A DNA stretch of 64,000 nt from Sipunculus nudus (Eukaryota; Annelida; Sipuncula; Golfingiida; Sipunculidae). The notes below the pieces were generated by a model that saw only the letters and a program-made list of their open reading frames with translations, had not been told where the DNA came from and did no database searches. This document shows, one piece after another, positions 36,588-48,509 of this stretch. The stretch's first letter is position 1. Each line of letters starts with the position of its first letter. Both the position numbers and the translations under genes were made by a program. The stretch is from contig CM049308.1 of NCBI GenBank assembly GCA_026874595.1, forward strand, positions 93,003,624-93,067,623, written 5' to 3'.

Positions 36588-37178
36588 GTAATTAATTAAT
36601 GCCCAATTTTCATAATGCAACTTTTGTATCCTTATCCCTATATTTTGTATCCTATCGCATATCATCAACAGGCACCTTGTATGTGGATGTTACGTTCATT
36701 AGATGTTAATTGATTTCAGCTCCAAACAGCATCAAGGTTTGTATATCAAGATTTTAACAGCTTATATCAGGGTCTTTTAACTCAAATAAACACGGTATCT
36801 TGCATAAACAACATTCAGGTCGACTAATAATCAAGGTAAAAAGGGTGCATGGTATATCACCAGACCTACTAGATGGTATATTTGAACTAAATAATAAAAG
36901 GTATAGCTTTAGAGGACAATATCGGTCAAATTACCAAATTAATATTATTTTTATTTGTAATTATAATTGTCATATATACTTGCATATGACTAAATTGTTT
37001 TCATACACTTGGGACTTCCATTCACGTTATTATAATATATAAACCCTGCAAGCAACCGATTAATCAGTCATATCAATATAATTAATACGGAGTTGGTTTT
37101 TTTACTAGACCACGGTTTACCTGCTTCCCTTCTGATTTGACTCTCCAAATTCGGCACACGTATCGGTGGTGTGCTCTT
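36588..37178. other. Spacer between duplicated blocks
   Basis: AT-rich sequence without a recognised gene. The segment around 36800-37040 is open on the plus strand for 80 codons but matches no family. Confidence 0.45.
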
Positions 37179-37426
37179 CTAGGACAAGTTTGTTTTATTT
37201 TGCGGGATAATGCCCTATTAAGCTGAATAATTAATAATTTTAATATTTCCCCATTACGTGCCCCTATTTCTTTTGTGCTGCAAGGTCCTCTGCGCCTGTG
37301 ACGCTTTGTCAAGAGGCGCCTCGGGGATTTTCACTGGCATGTGAAGACCATGGCCAGCGCGCAAGTCTTGCCCAAAAGGTATTTCCATGCAATACGCGGT
37401 CACGCGGTCCATGTTAATCCCCATTG
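37179..37426 (+). repeat. Segmental duplication, copy 2
   Basis: Second copy of the 36339-36587 block. Differences include C/T near the AATAATTT run, G/C in ATTTCCCCATT, A/C in CACTGGCATG, loss of one G in CACGCGGTCC, and C/T in CCATGTTAATC. No short target duplication was obvious at the edges. Confidence 0.92.
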
Positions 37427-37596
37427 ATCCCCCATATCCATTGTAACGCCTCTAAATCAATTTTCTCTCTCAAAGAAATTTTTTAATCCAAAGACCACAT
37501 GACTCGGCTTTCAATGCGAGGGCTTTTCAGTTTGGTCAACACTTTGCACTGGGTTCAGTGATGTGACCACCGTTTGACAATTTTTTTAGGGGTTAC

Positions 37597-38525
37597 AGGT
37601 ATGTTGATTTTTATACATTCAAAAATATCTTTCCATTATAACCATGGTTTCAAAGGTTCGGCCAAGTCATGTGTTTTATGAAGGTTTTTTTCCAAAAAGA
37701 GCCCCACAACTTAATTATCATTCAGATTTGGTGGGAGAAGGGTTCACATATATTTGTTCACCTTGCGAGTGGCAGAACAAATAAATACAAATGTGTTGCT
37801 CCACACGGGGACAAAGTAATGGTCCTTTGTCATAATGGTTTATAAGAAAATATATATTGTTGTGATTCTTATTACCTCCAAAATGAAATGGACCATTGAT
37901 ATGTCTTTACCCTAACCCTCTACTGGACATCATTAACATTATATCGAATGTTATGGAATTATACTCTGTTAAATGGAAGTGAAGATTTTGAATTCAAGCA
38001 AACACGAACACATGTCCACATGAATCATTAAAATGGGGAGCCCTTTTCCATTGAGTAAACACATTCAGCTGAGACCCTTTACACGATCACCGTTTTAAAG
38101 GTTTACAGGTATGTTGATTTTTATACATTCAGGAGTATCTTTCCATGATAACCACGGTCTTAATTGTTCGGCCGATTTATGGGTTGTTTGAAAAAAGTTT
38201 TTTTACAAAAGGAAGCCCGGGAGGGTTGGCGGCGGATAGCACACACTTCTTAGGGTCCTCAATCTTTTTGGGACTTTGAAACCCCCGCCAGAATCTGCTG
38301 ATCAGTTGTTCATTCATACGTACATGGTTTAAATACAAGGGTTCACCAGGCGAGTGGCAGAACAACTGCATACGAATTGCATACTCGGGGACAAAGGAAT
38401 GGGCCCTTATTATTATTCCTTTGTGGAATTGTGATGATGGCACTTAAGAAAAATATATTATGGTGATTCCGATTACCTCCAAAAATGTAATGGATTACGG
38501 ATGCAGTTTTACACTACCCCTCTAC
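37597..38525 (+). repeat. Older diverged tandem duplication (~510-600 bp)
   Basis: The pair starts at GGTATGTTGATTTTTATACA (37597 and 38107). Three further matches follow in the same order: GTTCGGCC..TAT/TTT.., GCGAGTGGCAGAACAA (37766 and 38352), and GATTACCTCCAAAA or ATTACCTCCAAAATG (37871 and 38470) with a closing CCCTCTAC. The growing offset shows indels. Identity is far lower than in the 36339/37179 pair. Confidence 0.75.
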
Positions 38526-39630
38526 AAAATTTCAACAAAATCTGTAAATTACATTTTGCGTTAATTTGCTGAAAGACAATGCAAGGAACCAAGGCTGAAG
38601 TGGTTTCTTTGCTAAATGCTTTCATCTAAATAGATCAACCTGCTTTCTTTTTATCTAGGAGAGTTGTCAATTTTGCATCAGACCTGCCTATTCCATCACA
38701 ATTTACAGTACTTAAACTAAAAATTTAATACTCTTGAAATATATTCTTGGGCCTATCTTTTTCACATTGGAAGCTATACGTTTCGCGTACAAGAGACTTT
38801 AACGACAGGTGTATGTGTATACAAATAACGCATGTTTCTGTTAACATGCCTTAGACTATACCCTCAACTGACTACACTGAATAAACATCGTGTTTCACGA
38901 TGTCGCCTGAGCTTCAAATAATACAAAGCATCTTACATATAATTTCACGGTAGAATGCTTCTTTATACAATCATTACACCTACGATATTTTCCAAGCAAT
39001 GAAGCTGTCGGACCTTTGTTGTTTATCTGGAAAAAAACTTCTCAATTAAAAATTCGTACACATCTCTTTCAACAATTTTTTTTGGACGAGATTTCTGGAA
39101 TAGAATAATTTTTCTTTCTATGTTGATATTTTGGGGAAGGGTGTTCCTGGAGAATTCGTAGGAATAATTATTATTTACAAACATTATGTCATTATATTCT
39201 ATCATATTATTATTCTTAACACAACAGTCGGCATAGCATCATGTACATGCTAGTGTTTTTGAGATCTTCTCTTAAAAACATTATAAAGATGATTATACAC
39301 TAATAAGCACTATCACACATTAAAAAAAATCAGAATGCGTACATTTGAGAAGTATTCTGCTTCATGGCAATAAGAAAGAAAAAAAATAACTTTATTTCAC
39401 GACTATGGAAGGAGTTTAACAACTTAATATTGTTCAAGAAGCTGAGTTCAAGTTGTCCATACATGTTAAGACTGAGGACAAACTGACATAAAAGCAAAAC
39501 AAAGAGTAGCCGTCTCATAGTCATCAGCGCCTCCTGGTGGCCACAGTCGTATAGAAAACAATACGGTTCTAATGTGGCCCAAGCATGATAAATGACCAAG
39601 TCTGAAAACCGTGCATTCAGACATCTCAGA
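38526..39630. other. AT-rich DNA with one weak signal-peptide-like ORF
   Basis: On the minus strand near 39530, GCGCTGATGACTATGAGACGG starts MTMRRLLFVLLLCQFVLSLN, a hydrophobic stretch like a signal peptide. No good splice donor follows, and the open stretch runs back through the adjacent satellite, so it is not called as a gene. Confidence 0.3.
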
Positions 39631-42600
39631 GAAGAGTGAGAGACAATCACGAACCCACAGACAGGACGTTCAAGAGTGAGGGACAAACACAAATCCACAG
39701 ACAGGACGATCAATAGTGAGAGACAATCACAAACCCACAGAGAGGACGATCAAGAGTGAGAGACAAACACAAACCACAGACAGGACGATCAAGAGTGAGA
39801 GACATTCACAAACCCACAGACAGGACGATCAATGGTGAAAGATAATCACAAACCCACAGACAGGACGATCAAGAGTGAAAGACAATCACAAACCCACAGA
39901 CAGGACGATCAAGAGTGAGAGACAAACACAAACCACAGACAGGACGATCAGGAGTGAGAGACAATCACAAACCCACAGACAGGACGATCAAGAGTGAGAG
40001 ACAATCACAAACCCACAGACAGGACGATCAAGAGTGAAAGATAATCACAAACCCACAGACAGGACGATCAAGAGTGAAAGACAATCACAAAACCACAGAC
40101 AGGACGATCAAGAGTGAGAGACAAACACAAACCACAGACAGGACGATCAAGAGTGAGAGACAATCACAAACCCACAGACAGGACGTTAAAGAGTGAGAGA
40201 CAATCACAAACCCACAGACAGGACGATCAAGAGTGAGAGACAAACACAAACCACAGACAGGACGTTCAAGAGTGAGGGACAAACACAACCCACAGACAGG
40301 ACGATCAAGAGTGAAAGACAATCACAAACCCACAGACAGGACGATCAAGAGTGAGAGACAAACACAAACCACAAACAGGACGATCAAGAGTGAGAGACAA
40401 TCACAAACCCACAGACAGGACGTTCAAGAGAGAGAGACAATCACAAACCCACAGACAGGACGATCAAGAGTGAGAGACAAACACAAACCACAGACGGGAC
40501 GATCAAGAGTGAGAGACAATCACAATCCCACAGACAGGACGATCAAGAGTGAAAGATAATAACAAACCCACAGACAGGACGATCAAGAGTGAAAGACAAT
40601 CACAAACCCACAGACAGGACGATCAAGAGTGAGAGACAAACACAAACCAAAGACAGGACGATCAAGAGTGAGAGATAATCACAAACCAACAGACAGGACG
40701 ATCAAGAGTGAGAGACAAACAGAAACCACAGACAGGACGTTCAAGAGTGAGAGACAAACACAAACCCACAGACAGGACGTTCAAGAGTGAGAGACAAACA
40801 CAAACCCACAGACAGGACGATCAAGAGTGAGAGACAAACACAAACCCACAGACAGGACGATCAAGAGTGAGAGACAAACACAAACCCACAGACAGGACGA
40901 TCAAGAGTGAGAGACAAACACAAACCCACAGACGGGACGATCAAGAGTGAAAGACAATCATAAACCCACATACAGGACGATCAAGAATGAAAGACAATCA
41001 CAAACCCACAGACAGGACGATCAAGAGTGAGAGACAAACACAAACCACAGACAGGACGATCAAGAGTGAGAGACAATCACAAACCCACAGACAGGACGAT
41101 CAACAGTGAGAGACAAACACAAACCCACAGACAGGACGATCAAGAGTGAGAGACAAACACAAACCACAGACAGGACGATCAAGAGTGAGAGACAATCACA
41201 AACCCACAGACAGGACGATCAAGAGTGAGAGACAAACACAAACCACAGACAGGACGATCAAGAGTGAGAGACAATCACAATCCCACAGACAGGACGATCA
41301 AGAGTGAAAGATAATCACAAACCCACAGACAGGACGATCAAGAGTGAAAGATAATCACAAACCCACAGACAGGACGATCAAGAGTGAAAGACAATCACAA
41401 ATCCACAGACAGGACGATCAAGAGTAAGAGACAATCACAAACCACAGACAGGACGATCAAGAGTGAGAGACAATCACAAACCCACAGACAGGACGATCAA
41501 GAGTGAGAGACAAACACAAACCCACAGACAGGACGATCAAGAGTGAGAGACAAACACAAACCACAGACAGAACGATCAAGAGTAAGAGACAATCACAAAC
41601 CCACAGACAGGACGATCAAGAGTGAGAGACAATCACAAACCCACAGACAGGACGTTCAAGAGTGAGAGACAAACACAAACCCACAAACAGGACGATCAAG
41701 AGTGAGAGACAATCACAAACCACAGACAGGACGATCAAGAGTGAGAGAGAAACACAAACCCACAAACAGGACGATCAAGAGTGAAAGATAATCACAAACC
41801 CACAGACAGGACGATTAAGAGTGAGAGACAAACACAAACCACAGACAGGACGATCAAGAGTGAGAGACAATCACAAACCCACAGACAGGACGTTCAAGAG
41901 TGAGGGACAAACACAACCCACAGACAGGACGATCAAGAGTGAAAGACAATCACAAACCCACAGACAGGACGATCAAGAGTGAGAGACAAACACAAACCAC
42001 AGACAGGACGATCAAGAGTGAGAGACAATCACAAACCCACAGACAGGACGATCAAGAGTGAGAGACAAACACAAACCACAGACAGGACGATCAAGAGTGA
42101 GAGACAATCACAATCCCACAGACAGGACGATCAAGAGTGAAAGATAATCACAAACACACAGACAAGACGATCAAGAGTGAAAGACAATCATATCCCACAG
42201 ACAGGACGATCAAGAGTGAGAGACAAACACAAGCCCACAGACAGGACGATCAAGAGTGAGAGACAAACACAAACCCACAGACAGGACGATCAAGAGTGAG
42301 AGACAAACACAAACCACAGACAGGACGATCAAGAGTGAGAGACAATCACAAACCCACAGACAGAACGATCAAGAGTGAGAGACAAACACAAACCACAGAC
42401 AGGACGTTCAAGAGTGAGAGACAAACACAAACCAACAGACAGGACGATCAAGAATGAGAGACAATCACAAACCACAGACAGGACGATCAAGAATGAGAGA
42501 CAATCACAAACCCACAGACAGGACGATCAAGAGTGAGAGACAATCACAAACCCACAGACAGGACGATCAAGAGTGAGAGACAATCAGAAACTCACAGACA

Positions 42601-42770
42601 GGACGATCAAGAGTAAGAGACAATCACAAACCCACATACAGGACGATCAAGAGTGAGAGACAAACACAAACCCACAGACAGGACGATCAAGAGTGAGAGA
42701 CAAACACAAACCCACAGACAGGACGATCAAGAGTGAGAGACAATCATAAAACCCACAGACAGGACGATCA
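39631..42770. repeat. 39/40-bp satellite array, ~79 copies
   Basis: The unit is CAGACAGGACGATCAAGAGT plus GAGAGACAATCACAAACCCA (40 bp by count). A 39-bp variant reads GAGAGACAAACACAAACCA. Other variants have GAAAGATAATC, GACGTTCAAG or AGGGACAAACAC. The mixture of 39- and 40-bp units breaks any reading frame, so the DRPVCGFVIVSHS-type peptides are by-products. Units of the two types occur in runs and alternations, for example alternating at 41041-41290 and five similar 40-bp units at 40740-40940. Confidence 0.97.
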
Positions 42771-43526
42771 GACTATGGACAGTGCAGGGTGACACATTCA
42801 GTGAAATCAAAGCCCTTTGTAGTAAGTTATCTATATTTTTTATTCATTGTAAGTTTATCAGTTTACAGTAATCATTTTTCATTTGCAATCAACAAATTAA
42901 ATAAATATCACGGACATATTAAATGGAAAAACGTGGCCTATTACACCAAACAAAGAAAACCACGAAATGATATACAGTGTGACCTTGAGGACCTTAAAAT
43001 GACCTTCACATTCAAAATTTGCAATGACATAAACCCACATCTTTTTAACCACCCAACACTGGACAGATCCCACATGGATGCCCTCTATTACCATGCGATG
43101 ACGTAAAAATGATTCTAGAGGACTTTTCAGAATTTGGCTGGTCTACTTTTACGCTCTATTGTATTCTATCAATTATATTGGTTGTTACGTCAAATAACAG
43201 ATCTTTATTTATATTACAAGTACACTGTCAGGCTTCACGTATAATGTTTACCTATTTGTGCAGAGTTAGGCAGTTATATGGAGTGAAATTTACTTAACTG
43301 GAACCGTTTGACTTTGTCATGTATGGAAAAAATGTAAATATTTGTTTAGAAATCGATTTCAGATGCCGAAGAAGAACGAGAATGTCACATGAATGGTTTA
43401 GGCAATATAGTAAAACACACAATGTGCCGGTAGTAATGAGCCATATCGGAGTATAAACTCGAGTAGTTGCACGTTATCTTGTGAAGGTCCAGTTTTTATT
43501 TTCATGGGTTTTGGTTGGCCATAGGG
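42771..43526. other. Unique DNA, no supported gene
   Basis: A 105-codon plus-strand open stretch (42789-43106) lies just after the satellite and matches no family. No splice-bounded exon was seen. Confidence 0.4.
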
Positions 43527-44112
43527 CAGTGATGTAGTCAAGTCCACATCATCCGAGTCCAAGTGCAAGTCCGAGTCCTTGAGGTTCAGGTACAAGTACA
43601 CCTTCTTAGAGTCCGAGTTATTTTTGGTCTGAGTCCTAATCAAATACAAATCTTATAAAAAAACTAAATAGGATATTTGCGATAATCATGCAAATTTTAT
43701 GTGAGTTTACAAGCGCCCTTTATTTGAATGTTTAATTAAGTTTAGCCTCTGATGCAGTGCTAAACCTTGGTTTTTATAGTCTTATCTTAATATTCTGTTG
43801 GTAGTTCACCCATGTGCACAGTTTTTATATTATTTGTGACAGATGTTCTACTGGACTCGAAATGGACTTCTCGAGCTGGACTTCTCTGATTTCTCGAGTC
43901 CAAGTCAAAGTCCAGGGACCTCGAGTCCAAGTCCTTAAAAAATCAACATTTTGAAGGATTATTAAGGCCCTGATTTGACAAAGAAGAACTTGCACAGTAA
44001 ATACACTTCGACATAAGAGGAAGGGGTTGTAGGGGAGTGCCGTTGGTTCAGTATTGATCGAAGGTTTGAACATTATATTCTCCCCAGGGCACAACGTATG
44101 TCGACGTCACTG
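43527..44112. mobile_element. GAGTCC-rich dispersed element, copy 2
   Basis: Starts CAGTGATGTAGTCAAGTCCA and carries GAGTCC-type clusters at 43555-43640 and 43850-43940. Between them are AATACAAATCTTATAAAA, GCAAATTTTATGTGAGTT and TTCTACTGGACTCGAAATGG, the same order as copy 1. A candidate right end is GTCGACGTCACTG at 44100-44112, whose reverse complement CAGTGACGTCGAC matches the left end at 9 of 13 positions (CAGTGATGTAGTC). The flanking octamers do not match, so the right boundary is uncertain. Confidence 0.6.
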
Positions 44113-44939
44113 GCTTTTGTGTTAATTTACCAAAAGTAACTTGAAGGAATATTTTAGTATTTAACTACGGAAAGACCGAATCCGGAATATGTGTAATTGT
44201 GAGACTTTGTTATACATTACAGAGCAAAAGTATAAATCGTTTTTATATAACCCGTTATAGGCATTTAAATCACAAATCGTGACAATCAGTTTGTGGAATG
44301 AGTTATTTTAACTCATATGTAAATATTTTTCATGTGAAAATAGATACTCCAAATGTTTTTAATGCGGCACGGGTTATTGCACGTTTACACGAAGGAGAGA
44401 GCTTTCTTCCTCAACTAGCTCTGTTGAAAGAGTAATTATCTGTTCAGGCAGCAGTAAGCACGTGGGAGGAAGAAACTATGCAGACTAAATGAGGCCGGAA
44501 TAAAAGGAACATAACCACATGGTTATCAATACAGTACTTTGCTCACAATGACAAGATAGAAAAAAGAAGATATAAAAAGACCGTAAAGAGCTCTACCAGA
44601 TGATGGTCCCTTTGGCAAATCTAAATTATAATTTTTTAAAGGAAGAAATAAGCCAAACTCGGACTGATTAAAAGTGTCACCCGGTCTAGTCCTCCTTGCC
44701 CCTCGGTCCCCCGTTCTGAGTTTAATGTAAACATATTTTCAGTCGATGGATTTCCCGCACTGAGGAATGTATACGATAGGTTGGGACCTATTTAATCTGA
44801 GAATTCACATTAATGTATCCTGATTCAGATTTTGATTCCTGACTGAGTGACACTTTGCTTTAAGAGACATATCATAGATTTGGGCTATATGTCTTGCTGA
44901 TATTTTGTTTAACTTGTTGGAAGATTTGTACCTTCTTAC
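44113..44939. other. AT-rich DNA, no supported gene
   Basis: Nothing recognised on either strand. Confidence 0.45.
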
Positions 44940-45016
44940 ATCCTGCACTCCCGGAGCCGTCCCTGTCATCGCTTTTGGGTCACAAGATGCATTCCACGAG
45001 GAGGATGTGCCATTAC
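44940..45016 (-). CDS. Candidate micro-exon, function unknown
   Basis: A 77-bp GC-richer segment. On the minus strand it is preceded by TGCTTACTGCTCTCAG, a good acceptor, and followed by GAT|GTAAGA, a good donor. With the reading frame starting at the third base it gives NGTSSSWNASC and on to PGVQD, with two N-x-S/T sites. No family is recognised. The phase needed here (one base supplied by the previous exon) does not fit the consensus donor of the nearby candidate at 45172-45209, which weakens both. It may be chance. Confidence 0.2.
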
Positions 45017-45171
45017 CTGAGAGCAGTAAGCACAAATTACGACCATGGCACATTTCTTTACCTTGCGGCGTGGATGACGGGTGCCGGGGGAAGATATTGA
45101 CAAAGCTTTTACAGTCTTACCCATTTTACACCGTTTGACACACTCCAGGGTACTCCGTGCCATTTACTTAC

Positions 45172-45209
45172 ACCGCGTATCGGTTTGTCAGGAGAGCTCA
45201 CAGTCAGCC
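45172..45209 (-). CDS. Candidate micro-exon, function unknown
   Basis: A 38-bp segment on the minus strand bounded by TACATACCTCTTCAG and GGT|GTAAGT, a full consensus donor. The open frame reads LTVSSPDKPIRG. It is too short to identify. It sits 155 bp upstream of the candidate at 44940-45016 on the same strand, but the phases agree only if a non-consensus donor two bases earlier is used. Confidence 0.15.
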
Positions 45210-46084
45210 CTGAAGAGGTATGTAAACCTAATATCCGTGGATTCCTGACACCAACCACTGGCCGCCGCCCAGTTCCCAGGCGATTTACATGAAAAATCCC
45301 ATAGTAAATCGAATGAATATTAAAGGGCTCCAGAGCCACCAAAGGTTAGGCAAGGCTCCTCGCTCACAGTAATTTAATATGTTCATGCTGGGTACAAATG
45401 TCTCCATACAAAATGATTTTATATGGGGCATACACTTTCTAAAGGATAAAGCGCCGATGATAAATCCGTCTGTCCCTCGGGAGTATACCAAGTCTGAACT
45501 ATGTGAACGTTGCTATAGCTGTCAGACGTCTGTGATATAGATATATAAATTACAGTAGCTCTGGAATATCCTGATATTCATAAATTACATTTACATTTTA
45601 ATTGAAAATATGCAGGTGCTTTCCACAATGGGTCCTAAATAAATATGGATGTTGAATTTGTAAGAAAAAACCTAACGGTCCCGTGTATGTGTAAATTCAT
45701 TGTGATATTGGTGACATGATTATGGGAAACTTAAGTAAAAACCGGGGTATACATACATTTGAATGGAGGAACGTGCACAAAAAGATACATTAAATCCTCA
45801 TCGTTTGTTTTCATTATTTACCAGGCTTAAAGGCAGAGAGACAGAAAAAAACATACTCTTACGCAACGAGAAAAACCTTGATAGAATTTATATCAGATCC
45901 CAAGTGTGCATGAATATTTAGTCATTAAGAGTAGGCACTAAGGCAAGTCAGTAAAGTGTGGTAACTTGACAATTGTTTACAGGTATGTGCTGGTAGGTTC
46001 ATACATATATCAATACTGAGCGTATGGGGTCTCTTTGGTCAAGAAGGGGGGGGGGGAGGAGTTTATTTTCCGATATCTTACAAA
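45210..46084. other. AT-rich DNA, no supported gene
   Basis: Short opposed open stretches with no recognised motif; a G-run at 46046-46058 precedes the SINE. Confidence 0.4.
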
Positions 46085-46290
46085 TATAGAGAACACCAGT
46101 TAGAGGTGTAAACCTGGACGACCCGAGTTTGATCCCCGGCGTGGCTGTGAAAGCTGTAGTTGCCCGTCCAAGGTTTTCTCCGGGTCTTCTGGTTTCCTCC
46201 AACTCCAATGCCTACCGAACGCCAACATCCGAGCCACCATTTCTCGTATAAGTTATCATAACTCATTGTACAATACATGTAAAATTAAAA
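46085..46290 (+). mobile_element. tRNA-related SINE with conserved central core
   Basis: The head has an A-box-like CACCAGTTAGAGGTGT (46094-46109) and a B-box-like GAGTTTGATCCCC (46125-46137). The body carries AAGGTTTTCTCCGGG and TTCTGGTTTCCTCC (46170-46200). A doubled CTCCGG-type core of this kind is a hallmark of widespread SINE families in marine invertebrates. The tail has ACTCATTGTACAATACATGT before an A-rich end. Structure and order support a SINE on the plus strand. The head is partial, so the copy may be 5'-truncated or degraded. Confidence 0.68.
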
Positions 46291-46850
46291 AAAAATTATT
46301 ATTGTTTAAAGTAACGAAAGTCTTTATATCAAACGATTTCAAATGTAGCAACCCAGAAAATGATCGGAAATACTTAAAGTGCGGTGTATATTAATGTAGA
46401 AGTAAATGACAACATACTCGTCACGTTTTACCAGGAGAAGGCTTACTGCACATTATTTTATATGACATTGTCCGATTCCTCAAAACCGAACCAAAATGAC
46501 AGTTGGTCTTGGAGAAATACGAGTTGTTGGTTAATTCGTTTGCACCTGATAGTAGTTCAAGAAGGATATTTATTAAGAATTTCAGATGGCTCTTTGCCGA
46601 CATTCAATTTTCTATGAATGTTAATTTCTAAATCTTTTTTCGTCGTTATCCGACGTTTTCCTTGTCTTGTCAACGTTTTTCCCTCTGTACTGCCTGAAAT
46701 ATAGAAGGTAGTTACCCCTGTCCAGGCTGTCCCTCTGCTTAATACTTTATAAACCTTTATAAACTGCACAGCCATATAAGGTTTTTTTGTCAATGGGAAA
46801 CTTTGATGCCAGCACCACTGGCGCCCCTGGTGGTGGCCACCAATACTGGT
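46291..46850. other. Unique DNA, no supported gene
   Basis: Short open stretches on both strands (46384-46793) with no recognised motif. No AATAAA polyadenylation signal was found just downstream of the candidate terminal exon that ends at 46851 on the minus strand. Confidence 0.4.
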
Positions 46851-47063
46851 TTACGGACTAATCACCGTGACAGCAGCCCCCCTCCTCAGCATCATTGCTG
46901 CTCCAGCCACTGATCGATCTGCCGCCGCTACATTCATGTCGTACAGCCCGGGTCTGCAGCCATCAGGGACTGTCGCTAGCTCTGGTCGGGTGTTTTGTCG
47001 CACAACCTCTACCGTGAAATAACCTTGCTGGACACCTGAATCTGTGGCGGACACAGCGTCGCC
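46851..47063 (-). CDS. Candidate terminal coding exon, function unknown
   Basis: On the minus strand TTTTTCTTAAACCATTGACT and then CCTTGTCCTGGATAG form a possible pyrimidine-tract acceptor. The exon then reads 70 codons in phase 0 (GDAVSATDSGVQQGYFTVEV at the start) to a TAA at 46851. Composition is GC-rich (ending AAMMLRRGAAVTVISP) and unlike the AT-rich flanks, which is the main support. There is no signal peptide, zinc motif or family I recognise. Upstream exons are not located. It could be a last exon, a processed relic or chance. Confidence 0.3.
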   Translation of the reverse strand, partial: GDAVSATDSGVQQGYFTVEVVRQNTRPELATVPDGCRPGLYDMNVAAADRSVAGAAMMLRRGAAVTVISP

Positions 47064-48477
47064 CTATCCAGGACAAGGAGTCAATGGTTTAAGAAAAAGC
47101 CCCTTTATATCAGCGGGTTCGGATCACTTTACCTTTTCTGAAGTTGATAACTGCGTGTGAAGGTACGTGGACGTAAAGTGATTAGGTCTGGACTTGTGCT
47201 TTTAAACCTTTGGCACTTAGAAACTAAAGTTTATGTATTCATTTTCAGAAAACGACACACCTTTCTATTCCGGTAGGAAGATTAATTAAGACTAATTAAA
47301 GAGGACATTTTGCGTATTTGTATAGTTACTTGTATAACCTCAAGTTGGGTTGTAACATGTATATATATATACACTTCGGCAGGATTCATGTTAATGAAAG
47401 TTTCTTTAAGCCACGTCTGTCTGCGCCTTCCATCTAATTTGACGGGATCGTCTATCATCTCCCGCGATTTCTCATTAAATATATATATATATATATTTAT
47501 TTATTTATATATATCCAGTGTGAGTTACCTGTATTACCTTTATAACATATTTACTGAATAAGCACATTTGTGTTACTTGAGGATCAAAGCAGGAAAGAAC
47601 AGCAATCAGTGTAACAGACTGGACGAGATACAGACTGTCATTGATATAGCAGAGTACGTCACCTGCTCAGGCAGTGTGCGCAGGTATCCCTCAAAAACAC
47701 AGGCAGAACATGAGACCGGTGGGTCCTGTACAAAGCCTACTGACGGAGCAAGCTCGGGGCTCCGTGGTTGATAATAACGTTCTGATGACAGCCAGACGAA
47801 TGAATGACCGTATAAAGGGGACCCTTTTGATAACAGCCTTCAAAGTGTCCATTCGGCAAGTACTGGAACTAGCAATAATAAAGAGAGTGATTTCATATGG
47901 CGAAAAAATAAGACTCCACGTTATGTGACCTGGGTGGTCGTCACTGCCAGCACAGCGTCCTGTCACTGACCCTGTTTTTTCCTGTCTCAGCAGTTTTCAT
48001 TGTAAATTCGCACCTTTTTTTACAGTTACGGCTTAAACTTTCTTGCCATACTGTTGTATATGCATATATATTCATTTATATGTTAATGCATATCAACTAC
48101 TAAAAAACAGTAATACTGTTTCGTCCACGGATGTGTATAGAGACACGTATTTCTCACTTTAGCGCCATCATACCTTGAAAGTTCTATATATTCTCTGTTG
48201 TGAGTGAAATTGTTGCAATAGCATTAATACAGGTGTATAAAAGCATTGATACAGCTGTACAAAAGCATTAATACAGATGAACAAGAGCGTTATTAGTTTG
48301 GTCATGGACTTATGTTTTTATCTTTATTTCTCCTTGTATTTTGAAATGTTTTGTTACGATCAGAAGGAATGATTTGAATTTCTAACTACATGTATTCCTG
48401 AAGTCAATCAGTGCGTACTAATTTTTAAAAACAAAATATGCCCTTAATTGTCTCTACAGTATATCTAGATCCAATTG
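47064..48477. other. Mixed unique DNA, no firm gene
   Basis: A TA tract lies at 47479-47515. At 47600-47690 the plus strand has CAAAGCAG|GAAAG opening a frame (KNSNQCNRLDEIQTVIDIAE) that reaches GTGCGCAG|GTATCC, an AG/GT-bounded piece of about 90 bp with codon-like content. The opposite strand is open as well at 47691-47966, so no call is made. Confidence 0.25.
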
Positions 48478-48509
48478 GAGCTCGATTAACATTGATGTAA
48501 ATCGAGCTC
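48478..48509. repeat. 10-bp perfect inverted repeat (hairpin)
   Basis: GAGCTCGATT at 48478-48487, a 12-base spacer, then AATCGAGCTC at 48500-48509. The arms themselves contain the palindrome GAGCTC. No neighbouring gene gives it a role. Confidence 0.85.

Noticed and set aside
39330-39713. Minus-strand ORF with a signal-peptide-like MTMRRLLFVLLLCQ start
   Set aside because: No good donor follows, the frame then becomes low-complexity, and its 5' part is satellite sequence.
39631-42770. CRISPR-like appearance of regular 40-bp repeats
   Set aside because: Units are contiguous with no unique spacers, there are no cas genes, and the context is eukaryotic. The same applies to the 83-, 53- and 45-bp arrays.
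47568-47966. Overlapping ORFs on both strands with an AG/GT-bounded piece
   Set aside because: Strand cannot be decided and no family is recognised; the donor GTATCC is weak.
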